DNA of 64,000 bases from Anoxynatronum sibiricum (GTDB lineage Bacteria > Bacillota > Clostridia > Peptostreptococcales > Tindalliaceae): contig NZ_JBCITM010000007.1 of assembly GCF_039414295.1 (NCBI RefSeq), positions 62,001 to 126,000 of the forward strand, given 5' to 3'. A model generated the notes under the pieces. The model searched no databases. It saw nothing but the letters and a program-made list of their open reading frames with translations, and was not told where the DNA came from. Positions 24,224-31,272 of this stretch are shown in pieces (the first letter of the stretch is position 1; each line of letters begins with the position of its first letter). The position numbers were made by a program, and so were the translations under genes.

Positions 24224-25419
24224 CACCGCCGCTGCCGGCTCAGACCGGAAGTGCCGTCGGCAGCTTCCCGGAGGGGGTTGAGAATCCACAGCACTTCATC
24301 TTCTGTGAGTTCAAAATCATAGAAACGTTTGTAGTAGGCTTCCACTTCTGCTTCCATGTCGTAGCTGAACAAGTCAGGGTACTGATGATTGGCCATCCAT
24401 TTCAGCATCAGGGGTGCATCGCCGCTTGGCGGATACCAGCGGTAAACACCCACCGGTTCTTTATAGACCCGGCCATTTTTCACCGCATCCACTTGACTCC
24501 AGTCCTGACCGGAGATGGTGTTGTTGAAAAGATCCTCAGGTACAGTGGTGGTAAAACTGCTGATGTAGATGACTTCAGGGTTCCACTGATAAATTTGCTC
24601 CATGTTCACCGGTGCCGTCACGTCGATTTCCTTGGCCACATTGATCCCACCGGTACCTTCGATCCAGTAATCGCCGTAATGACCGGTGCCGGGCACCACG
24701 ATCTCTTCACTGCTGTGATGGAACAGGAACAGCCCCCGCTGCCGGTCTTCTTCGGGAATATCAGCCACTTTTTCAGTGATTGCTGCGGTAATTTCCCGCC
24801 CGTAATCAATGACCGCGCCCACTTGATCCTGCTGCCCGAAAACGTCTCCCATGATTTCAAGCCAGGTTTGGAGCGTCAGAAGGGCATCGCCGTTCCCCTG
24901 GGTGTTCACCCCGATGGCCGTGATGCCGGCTTCATCAAACTGCTTGGTCTGGTTGGCGTAGTCGGCCCAGTAAAAGACCACGTCCGGGTTCAGTTTCAAC
25001 AGTTCTTCCATGTTAATGTCAGTGCCTTCAATAAAACCGGATTCCACATCCAGAAGTTCCGGGTACATGACGCCCATGATGGAATTTTCGATGGCGCCCT
25101 TGGATCCGGGATGCATACCCGTTACTTTAGACACCGGTTCGCCGGTGATGGCGTAGATGCTGGGGAAGGGAAGGGCTGTCATGACCACCCGGTTGATTTC
25201 ATCGGGAATCACTACTTCCCGACCACTCTGATCCACAACAGTTTTAGGTGCTTCTGCTTCACCAGATGGCTCTCCGGCAGATGCCGGCTCCTGTGTTGCT
25301 TCAGGTGGATTGGCTGCAGATGTTTCGCCACCGGCTCCCGATGATCCGCAGGCTGTTAAAGCAACTGCCAGCAAGATGATGACTGTCCATCCTGCAAGGC
25401 GTTTCATGTACTGATTCAT
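24223..25419 (-). CDS. ABC transporter substrate-binding lipoprotein 1 (BtuF/FhuD-like)
   Basis: The ATG at 25419 lies 8 bases after AAGGAGTG; an in-frame GTG at 25428 is too close to the ribosome site. The product is 398 aa with lipobox AVALTACGSS. KTVVDQSGREVVIPDEINRVV begins the binding domain, and the C-terminal half (YRWYPPSGDAPLMLKWMANHQYP) parallels the second binding protein at 17587-18753. It is the first gene of the seven-gene operon. Ligand class is inferred from family resemblance only. Confidence 0.9.
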   Translation of the reverse strand: MNQYMKRLAGWTVIILLAVALTACGSSGAGGETSAANPPEATQEPASAGEPSGEAEAPKTVVDQSGREVVIPDEINRVVMTALPFPSIYAITGEPVSKVTGMHPGSKGAIENSIMGVMYPELLDVESGFIEGTDINMEELLKLNPDVVFYWADYANQTKQFDEAGITAIGVNTQGNGDALLTLQTWLEIMGDVFGQQDQVGAVIDYGREITAAITEKVADIPEEDRQRGLFLFHHSSEEIVVPGTGHYGDYWIEGTGGINVAKEIDVTAPVNMEQIYQWNPEVIYISSFTTTVPEDLFNNTISGQDWSQVDAVKNGRVYKEPVGVYRWYPPSGDAPLMLKWMANHQYPDLFSYDMEAEVEAYYKRFYDFELTEDEVLWILNPLREAADGTSGLSRQRR

Positions 25420-25440
25420 TGTTGTCACTCCTTTTTAGTA

Positions 25441-25469
25441 TTGATTTTCATTATCAGTGCTATTATAAT
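25441..25469 (+). promoter_or_regulatory. predicted sigma-A promoter of the Crp/Fnr-type regulator gene
   Basis: TTGATT (25441-25446), a 17-base spacer, TATAAT (25464-25469). Predicted start of transcription near 25476, about 64 bases before the regulator ATG. The palindrome at 25491-25502 would then lie near +21, in a position where binding should block transcription. Confidence 0.65.
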
Positions 25470-25490
25470 GAGAGTCAGCTAACACGTCTA
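25462..25490 (-). promoter_or_regulatory. predicted promoter of the nitrogenase-like operon
   Basis: On the minus strand TAGACG (25490-25485), 17 bases, TATAAT (25467-25462). The -35 box is poor (4 of 6), as expected for an activated promoter. Predicted transcription start is near 25455. It shares its -10 region with the divergent regulator promoter. Confidence 0.55.
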
Positions 25491-25502
25491 TCCAATATTG
25501 GA
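25491..25502. promoter_or_regulatory. 12-bp palindromic operator TCCAATATTGGA
   Basis: A perfect palindrome directly upstream of the -35 box of the minus-strand operon. Its centre is 41.5 bases upstream of the predicted start at 25455, the classical class II position for Crp/Fnr activators. The adjacent Crp/Fnr-type gene makes it the likely binding protein. Confidence 0.6.
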
Positions 25503-25539
25503 CAGACCGCCGTCAAGAAAAGAAATCGGGAGGTGCCTG

Positions 25540-26232
25540 ATGACTCACCAATGTTGTCTTGATCCTTGTACCGGCAAAAGGTCCACCAGTTTTTGGACAG
25601 GTCTGGAGGCCGATGAAATTACCGAAATTCTTCAACAGGTTTCCGCCTTCACCCGCACTTTTTCACAAGGCGCTTCCATCGTAGCTGACGACGAAGATGA
25701 TTACCTGATGTATTTACTGGAAGGTCATGTTTCTGTTTCAGTCGCTCTTGAAAACGGCAAATGCATTCCCCTGCGGCATCTTCACACCGGCGAGGTTTTT
25801 GGTGTTTCATCCGGCTCAGAAATAAGCGGAACCCTTGCTTTTTGCGCTGAAAGCATTTCCACTGTTCAGTTCATTCACAAACCACTCTTTTTAGGCCGAT
25901 TAACTGAACATCCCCAACTTCTGTCCAACTACCTGGCTTTTATGAATCATCGCATCAGTTTTTTACTGAACAAGGTTATTCTCTTCAGCATACAGAATAA
26001 CCGTCAGCGGATTGCCTGCTTTTTTCTGGGGGAAATGAAGCAACAACAGGATCACCTGTTGACAGTCGACCTGTCAAAAACCTGTTTGCTGGAATGCCTG
26101 GGAATGTCCCGGAGCTCCTTCTACCGGGAGCTGAACGCCCTCACAACTGCCGGGGCCATACACCCGGTTGGGCGCAAACAGTACCAATGCAACACCAATA
26201 TCTTAAATGAAGTGCTTAACAGCGACACCTGA
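25540..26232 (+). CDS. Crp/Fnr-family transcriptional regulator
   Basis: The ATG at 25540 follows GGGAGGTG by 5 bases, giving 230 aa; the longer frame starts at a TTG without a ribosome site. An N-terminal cyclic-nucleotide-binding-like beta barrel is visible (LEGHVSVSV, LRHLHTGEVFGVSSG), then a dimer helix (SNYLAFMNHRISFLLNKVILFS) and a C-terminal winged helix with CLLECLGMSRSSFYRELNAL as recognition helix. The N-terminus HQCCLDPC carries three Cys, with others at KC and FC, so a metal or Fe-S sensor is possible. It is divergent from the nitrogenase-like operon and is its likely regulator. Confidence 0.9.
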   Translation: MTHQCCLDPCTGKRSTSFWTGLEADEITEILQQVSAFTRTFSQGASIVADDEDDYLMYLLEGHVSVSVALENGKCIPLRHLHTGEVFGVSSGSEISGTLAFCAESISTVQFIHKPLFLGRLTEHPQLLSNYLAFMNHRISFLLNKVILFSIQNNRQRIACFFLGEMKQQQDHLLTVDLSKTCLLECLGMSRSSFYRELNALTTAGAIHPVGRKQYQCNTNILNEVLNSDT

Positions 26233-26249
26233 TATTCATTAAAACTATT

Positions 26250-26279
26250 TTGAGTGAAATGTCTTTTATCGGGTAAAAT
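26250..26279 (+). promoter_or_regulatory. possible promoter of cheV
   Basis: TTGAGT (26250-26255), 18-base spacer, TAAAAT (26274-26279), about 75 bases before the cheV start. Confidence 0.4.
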
Positions 26280-26354
26280 GGTGACTATACAGATGAGTGT
26301 TTTGAAGAAAGCCACTCCTGTAAATCAATGGTTCTAAATGGAGGAGATGCACTC

Positions 26355-27266
26355 ATGGATAATCGCAAAGGGATTCTGCTGGAAACCGGCACCAATGAAC
26401 TGGAGATTGTTGAGTTTCGTATTGGCGAAAACTTTTTTGGCATTAATGTGGCGAAGGTGAAAGAAATCATTCCCTTTATGAAAACCATCCGCATACCCAA
26501 CTCACACCCTTGTATCAAAGGCATTTTTAAGCCCCGTGACCTGGTAATCACTGCCGTCGACCTTCCCAAATACCTGAATTTGAGTGATGAAGATGCCGAT
26601 GCCAGCGCGCGCTACATCATATCTCATTTCAACAAAACAACGGTGGGGTTTTTGGTTCATGAAGTGGTGGGTATTCACCGCATTTCATGGGAAAATGTGG
26701 AAAAACCAGACGAAACCATTTTTTCCGGTCAGGAAGGCATCGCCACCGGCATTGTAAAAATGCCGGAAAAACTGATTGTCGTGCTGGACTTCGAGAAAAT
26801 CCTGGTGGATATCAGCCCCAATACAGGCATTCAGCTGTCTGAGGTGTCTAAAATGGGGCCTCGGGTCAGAAGTGAAAAACCCATCCTTATTGCAGAAGAC
26901 TCCAAAATGCTGACGAATATATTGCTGGAAGCCCTTACCACCGCCGGATATACTTCTGCCACCGTCACCCCCAATGGCAAAGAAGCCTGGGAAACTCTTG
27001 AAGCTTATCGGGAAAATGAAAAACTGCCACTTGAAAAGAAAGTGGCATTGGTCATTACCGATATTGAAATGCCTCAAATGGATGGGCACAGCCTCACCAA
27101 AAAAATAAAGACCGACAAAGTACTGTCGAAGCTTCCTGTGATCATCTTCTCTTCACTGATTGACGAACAAATGTATGAAAAGGGTGTTGCCCTGGGTGCC
27201 GATGACCAGATTACCAAACCAGAAATCGGACGCCTGGTGTCTTCCATCGACCGCCTCATTCTTTAA
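26355..27266 (+). CDS. cheV: chemotaxis coupling protein CheV
   Basis: The ATG at 26355 lies 8 bases after GGAGGAGA, giving 303 aa, the usual CheV size. Residues about 15-165 are a CheW domain (IVEFRIGENFFGINVAKVKEII, VITAVDLPKYL, VGFLVHEVVGIHRISWENVEKP). Residues about 180-303 are a receiver domain with PILIAEDSKM (acidic pocket), VITDIEMPQMDG (phosphorylated Asp), VIIFSS and ITKPE (Lys). It couples chemoreceptors to CheA and adapts the signal by phosphorylation. Convergent with the cheX gene, sharing a bidirectional terminator. Confidence 0.95.
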   Translation: MDNRKGILLETGTNELEIVEFRIGENFFGINVAKVKEIIPFMKTIRIPNSHPCIKGIFKPRDLVITAVDLPKYLNLSDEDADASARYIISHFNKTTVGFLVHEVVGIHRISWENVEKPDETIFSGQEGIATGIVKMPEKLIVVLDFEKILVDISPNTGIQLSEVSKMGPRVRSEKPILIAEDSKMLTNILLEALTTAGYTSATVTPNGKEAWETLEAYRENEKLPLEKKVALVITDIEMPQMDGHSLTKKIKTDKVLSKLPVIIFSSLIDEQMYEKGVALGADDQITKPEIGRLVSSIDRLIL

Positions 27267-27277
27267 ACTGCTTTCGC

Positions 27278-27324
27278 AAAAAGACGCTGCAGCAGATTCT
27301 CTTGATCTGCAACAGCGTCTTTTT
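27278..27324. terminator. bidirectional Rho-independent terminator
   Basis: AAAAAGACGCTG (27278-27289) pairs with CAGCGTCTTTTT (27313-27324), with an inner GCAGAT/ATCTGC stem. A-run and T-run flank it, so it can serve both cheV and the convergent cheX. Confidence 0.85.
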
Positions 27325-27368
27325 ATGTTTGAAAGTATATCAACAATGATAAATCTTCGCAGTACTCC

Positions 27369-27833
27369 TTATTGAGATCTGACCGCTACATTAATCTGAA
27401 GTGCCAGATCATCAGCCTTCATTTCGACACACACATATTTGGTCATGTTCACCATGACTTCAAAATCGGTGCCGTACATGAGTGTTGGCGTGGAAATATT
27501 GGTGCTGATATCCATTTTGGAGAAATTAATGCTGGCATTGGCGGTCAGCATGTTGGACAACTCTGAGATGGCACTTTGAGCCATTTCATCCAGTTCAGCC
27601 ACCGGCATTCCCATCATCATTTTGGAAGCGATTCCTTTCGCCGTTTCCATCTCAATGTTATAGACCACATTCCCGGTGAGCTCTCCCACAATCCCCAGGT
27701 TCATAATAACACCGGCACTTTTTATCTTACCCTGCCCCAGAGTAACAGCGCTTTTTTCAATGGTTTGAAATCCAAGCTGGGGCATCACATGGATAAACGC
27801 TTCAATAAATGGATTAATCCATTTTACATCCAC
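27369..27833 (-). CDS. cheX: CheX-family chemotaxis phosphatase
   Basis: The product is 154 aa, the usual CheX size. MDVKWINPFIEAFIHVMPQL is the family's N-terminal helix, and AISELSNMLTANASI carries the E-x2-N motif that removes phosphate from CheY. GIVGELTGNVVYNI and ATKYVCVEMKADDL-like strands complete the fold. Its start overlaps the upstream gene by 10 bases, so the two are coupled. It should shorten the life of phosphorylated CheY or act on the receiver of its neighbour. Confidence 0.9.
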   Translation of the reverse strand: MDVKWINPFIEAFIHVMPQLGFQTIEKSAVTLGQGKIKSAGVIMNLGIVGELTGNVVYNIEMETAKGIASKMMMGMPVAELDEMAQSAISELSNMLTANASINFSKMDISTNISTPTLMYGTDFEVMVNMTKYVCVEMKADDLALQINVAVRSQ

Positions 27834-28696
27834 ATATGTTCCCCCTTTGCAAATCCAAAGTTCAAATGCATATCCCCCACAGAAGTATTCGCAAAAATGG
27901 TGGTGCCTGCCAAATTGGCCGTGGAGAGTTTCAGGGATTCACCATGATAGATGGTGGGAGGTGCCAAACGAAGGGCATAGAGCTTATTGATCTGGTTGAT
28001 CATTGAGCAGGCGTTTCCTGCGACCATGTTGGCCAGTTCCGCTGCAGAATTCAGCACCTCATCTTTTGGAACAGTTTCCCGCTTCAACATTTTTTTAACC
28101 ACCGCTTCAGCTGAGGCGTATGACAGGTCCATTACAAAACGACCACTGAAGGCGCCGATAATTCCCATGACCACAGAAATACCCTGGGATTCAGAGAGCG
28201 TCTCTTCCGGTTCCTGAAACACAGGCTTTTCACCAAAAATGCGATTCATATTGTTCATCAGAGATTCCTGAAAAGCCAGCTTTCCCAGTTCGTTCAATTT
28301 TTCCAGCAATTGTTCTTCATTCACCAGCCGATCAATCACTTGCCCCAACTCTTCTGAGTCAACGGGTTTCTGCACGTACCCCACCGCTCCAGCTTCTTTT
28401 GCCTTTTTCATCATGGCTTCGTCTTTCAGCGAGCTGATGATGACGACTTTTGTTCCGGGATGTCGTTTTTTAATTGCTTTTGTGCACTCCAGGCCATCGG
28501 TGCCTGGTATTGTCATATCCATGGTAACTAAATCAGGCTGATGCATACCCACTACTTCAATGGTTTGCTCAAGGGAATCAGCCGAACCCACCACATTGTG
28601 TCCCAGATCTGTCAGAACGTTTTCCAGCACACTGACCGAGAAGGGAGAATCATCCACAATGACAATACGCTGTGAAAGAGAAGTATTTTGACTCAT
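27824..28696 (-). CDS. receiver domain-CheX-like fusion protein
   Basis: The ATG at 28696 follows AGCAGGTGAT, giving 290 aa. Residues about 10-125 are a receiver (IVIVDDSPFS, LVTMDMTIPGTDGLE with the phosphorylated Asp, VVIISS, YVQKPVD). Residues about 150-290 are CheX/CheC-like, with SAAELANMVAGNACSMI carrying the E-x2-N dephosphorylation motif. A receiver joined to a CheY-P phosphatase can regulate itself. Together with the CheX gene it overlaps, and CheV across the terminator, it forms a small chemotaxis adaptation island without receptors or CheA. Confidence 0.88.
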   Translation of the reverse strand: MSQNTSLSQRIVIVDDSPFSVSVLENVLTDLGHNVVGSADSLEQTIEVVGMHQPDLVTMDMTIPGTDGLECTKAIKKRHPGTKVVIISSLKDEAMMKKAKEAGAVGYVQKPVDSEELGQVIDRLVNEEQLLEKLNELGKLAFQESLMNNMNRIFGEKPVFQEPEETLSESQGISVVMGIIGAFSGRFVMDLSYASAEAVVKKMLKRETVPKDEVLNSAAELANMVAGNACSMINQINKLYALRLAPPTIYHGESLKLSTANLAGTTIFANTSVGDMHLNFGFAKGEHMWM

Positions 28697-28729
28697 TGAT
28701 ATCACCTGCTTTCTAGAAATTGTCAGCAC

Positions 28730-29130
28730 TATCTGCCATCTTCATTAAGTCTTTCATCACTGTCACGAACTGGCAATTATGAAGCACCATAGTTCTATTG
28801 TACCATTTATGCAGCACTTTTAATCAAAATGGCGGCAATTGATTAACACTTCTCTAAAATTCGTCGCCATTGTGATTGCAAAAATAAAATCTCCCAGTTT
28901 CAGGCTGGCAGTCAACTGATTCCAGCCAATTTCAGTCAAACCCACTCCATTTTGACTTTTTTGAATGCGCTATTTCCCCATTTTACAAGATTCGCCTACA
29001 GTTATTTCAGATACGATGGCGTATGATTTCTCAAATTACAAAAAGTTGGTGGATCTTTCAAGTTTTGGTTATAATAGAGGCAGCTTTCTATTCCAGTTAT
29101 CACACCATCGACTTCAAAGGAGTGATTGTC
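28730..29130. other. intergenic region between divergent genes
   Basis: About 400 bases with no convincing gene. A possible minus-strand promoter for the receiver-CheX gene is TTGATT (28827-28822) with TACAAT (28802-28797), spacer 19. The plus-strand promoter for the aminopeptidase gene is listed separately. Confidence 0.4.
29046..29075 (+). promoter_or_regulatory. predicted promoter of the D-aminopeptidase gene
   Basis: TTGGTG (29046-29051), 18-base spacer, TATAAT (29070-29075), about 55 bases before the ATG at 29131. Confidence 0.5.
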
Positions 29131-29952
29131 ATGAAAGTATTTATCTCTGCTGATCTGGAAGGGATTTGGGGCGTGGTTTCCCGAAAACAGACGGGATGGG
29201 ACAAGCCGGACTATACCCGTGCCCGCAAACTGATGACGGATGAGGTCAACCTGTTGTGTGAGGAACTGTTTGCACATGGTGTCACTGAGGTGATTGTCAA
29301 CGATTCCCATGATTCCATGGATAACATTCTCATTGAACTCCTTCACCCGGATGTGAACCTCATCAACGGCTATCCCAAAGACCTGAGTATGATGGAAGGG
29401 GTGGACAGCGGCGTTGACTGTGCCATGCTCATCGGGTATCATCCCAAAGCCGGTACACCTGGGGGCATTTTTGATCATACTTATGCCGGCCGGGTGGTGA
29501 ACAAGCTCATCATTAATGGGGAAACCGTTGGAGAAACCGGTCTGAACGCTTTGGTGGCGGGTCATTTCGGTGTACCAGTGGTACTGGTGGCCGGCGATCA
29601 TCAGGTGACACAGGATGCATTGAGTGAGATTGGCCCCATTGCCACGGTGGCAGTTAAAAAGGCACTTTCCCGCTACTGCGCCCGGCATTTATCCCAGAAC
29701 CAGTTGAAGACGGCTTACGCCGAAGCAGTGACGGAGGCACTGGCAAGCGTTCCCACTGCATCAGTAAAAAGGCACGAAGGTCATTTTGCATTGACGCTGG
29801 AGCTGGCCCAAGCAGTAATGGCCGATAAGGCGGCATCGATTCCCGGCGTCTCTCGGGCGAACGCCCTGACTGTGAGCTGTGAAGCCTCCGACGCGGTGAC
29901 GCTGTATCAACTGTTCAGAGCCATGGTGACGCTGGCAGGTTCAGTACTGTAA
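29131..29952 (+). CDS. M55-family D-aminopeptidase (DppA-like)
   Basis: The ATG at 29131 follows AAAGGAGTG, giving 273 aa, the usual DppA length. Zinc ligands of the family can be placed: Asp8 and Glu10 in ISADLEGIWGV, His60 in VNDSHDSMDN, His104 in IGYHPKAG, and Glu131 or Glu135 in INGETVGETG. His115 (FDHTYAG) matches the catalytic His of Bacillus DppA. It would remove D-amino acids from short peptides in the cytoplasm, as in recycling of wall peptides. It is monocistronic with its own promoter and terminator. Confidence 0.9.
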   Translation: MKVFISADLEGIWGVVSRKQTGWDKPDYTRARKLMTDEVNLLCEELFAHGVTEVIVNDSHDSMDNILIELLHPDVNLINGYPKDLSMMEGVDSGVDCAMLIGYHPKAGTPGGIFDHTYAGRVVNKLIINGETVGETGLNALVAGHFGVPVVLVAGDHQVTQDALSEIGPIATVAVKKALSRYCARHLSQNQLKTAYAEAVTEALASVPTASVKRHEGHFALTLELAQAVMADKAASIPGVSRANALTVSCEASDAVTLYQLFRAMVTLAGSVL

Positions 29953-29976
29953 GAACGACCGTCTGTTTCTTTTCTA

Positions 29977-30011
29977 AAAAGGGGTTCTGCCGAAATGGCA
30001 GAACCCCTTTT
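29977..30011. terminator. bidirectional Rho-independent terminator
   Basis: AAAAGGGGTTCTGCC (29977-29991) pairs perfectly with GGCAGAACCCCTTTT (29997-30011) over a 5-base loop. It serves the aminopeptidase gene and the convergent B3/B4 gene. Confidence 0.9.
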
Positions 30012-30056
30012 ATGACACAATAGATCTTTCATTGAAGCGAACGTCCGGCGAGGTCA

Positions 30057-30776
30057 TCAACCCGTTGACGATCGGTCAAATTCAATCATCGGATGATCGC
30101 TGCTGACCACATAGGCTTCAGCTGTTCCCTGAAATCGCTGGACAACCAGTGTTTCAATGGATTCAAGTGCCTGACGAAAAAATGATTCCGGTTCATCTTC
30201 GAAGCCCACCAGCTGAAAAATAATGTCTTTGCTGGCAAGGGTGGTTTTGCCCAGTTCACTCTGCCGCCAGATCCACTTTCGGGTTTGCACCTGGTCACCA
30301 CTGGTGAAGATCAGTTCTCCCGGCTCCACTAGTTCCTGTTTTGTTTCTCCAAAGGGAAGGAACTGCTCATTGCCTTCGGCAAAACGAACCGCCAGATCTT
30401 CCTCAATATCTGCCAGATCATGGGCCCCCAGGGTGATCAAATGCTCCAGGGAGACGGCGTTGCACAGGTCCACCAGGGCGTTAATCACTGGCAGACTGCC
30501 GCCTTTCACCACCCGCTTCAGCATGGCTTCCACCGATACGGGATACTTGTTGGGGTTGATCCCGGCCCGGGTCATCACATCCCGATAGAAGGCCACCGTA
30601 GGCCAATCCCTCGGTGCACCTGCAGACAGTTTTACACGCGCACTTGCTTCCGCCTCTCGAAGTCTTTCCAAATCCGTCGCTGATGTTTCACCATTTTGAA
30701 GACTCCTGCCAATCACAATGCCGAATTTCAGTTGTGGTTCCAACTGGAAAACGGGAGGCATCACCTGGTAACGCAT
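30057..30776 (-). CDS. B3/B4 domain protein (phenylalanyl-tRNA synthetase beta-like)
   Basis: The ATG at 30776 lies 6 bases after GGGGAGTG, giving 239 aa. The body resembles the stand-alone B3/B4 (tRNA-binding/editing) domain: WPTVAFYRDVMTRAGINPNKYPVSVEAMLKRVVKGGSLP, VDLCNAVSLEHLITLGAHDLADIE and FPFGETKQELVEPGELIFTSGDQVQTRKWIWRQSE. Such proteins are widespread and may edit mischarged tRNA or free aminoacyl compounds, but their role is not settled. It appears to be monocistronic. Confidence 0.85.
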   Translation of the reverse strand: MRYQVMPPVFQLEPQLKFGIVIGRSLQNGETSATDLERLREAEASARVKLSAGAPRDWPTVAFYRDVMTRAGINPNKYPVSVEAMLKRVVKGGSLPVINALVDLCNAVSLEHLITLGAHDLADIEEDLAVRFAEGNEQFLPFGETKQELVEPGELIFTSGDQVQTRKWIWRQSELGKTTLASKDIIFQLVGFEDEPESFFRQALESIETLVVQRFQGTAEAYVVSSDHPMIEFDRSSTG

Positions 30777-30985
30777 CTTCTTCACTCCCCTCACTAATTC
30801 AAGACTGGTTTGTTGCTCCCCATTAAATGGCTTGAACTGCTGCGAAATGTCACCATAGTTAATTCTGCCTGTTTCAAGACTTGTTTGAACCCACTATATC
30901 AAACAATGTCTTGGGTGTCGAATAAAAATGATCGTTCAGCACTATTTATTCGGGCTATTTTTGTCATTATTATGTCAATTTTTGA

Positions 30986-31014
30986 TTGACTCATCTGCTG
31001 TTTGCGTGTAGAAT
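30986..31014 (+). promoter_or_regulatory. orphan sigma-A-like promoter
   Basis: TTGACT (30986-30991), 17-base spacer, TAGAAT (31009-31014). There is no plus-strand gene downstream; transcription would run to the hairpin at 31121-31160 and against the 3' end of the radical SAM operon. Confidence 0.5.
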
Positions 31015-31120
31015 GGATTCAATGACTGCAGTCACTATTTTGCTCAGGCTTTGCTTATCTCCCTTTCACCTGACAAAATGGTGATTCACGCTCATCCTTT
31101 TTTCTCATCTCTCCCTTTTA

Positions 31121-31160
31121 AAGAAGGCCTCTGTGTGATCCAGTCACACGAGGCCTTCTT
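31121..31160. terminator. hairpin after the RiPP radical SAM operon
   Basis: AAGAAGGCCTC-T-GTGTGA and TCACAC-GAGGCCTTCTT form a 17-bp stem with one bulged T and a 5-base loop. It lies about 110 bases past the last stop of the minus-strand operon, so it is its likely terminator. T-runs on either side are weak. Confidence 0.6.
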
Positions 31161-31272
31161 CATATTTATGCATTTATATATGCCTTCTTTCAAGCCACTC
31201 CTGAAAATGACGACCGCTTTTTCACTGTCACTTCCTCTGATGTTAAAGCTTCATGGTCTCTATGGTCTTTGT

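Larger units (their letters stand above)
30777..31272. other. intergenic region with a promoter and a strong hairpin
   Basis: About 500 bases without a convincing gene. It contains a good plus-strand promoter (30986-31014), a palindrome TGACTGCAGTCA (31023-31034) and the hairpin at 31121-31160. Together these could form a small RNA unit of about 140 bases on the plus strand. Confidence 0.45.

Noticed and set aside
17587..25419. True nitrogenase operon
   Set aside because: No nifE, nifN or nifB is present, component 1-like proteins are short, and the FeMo-cofactor Cys position is not Cys.
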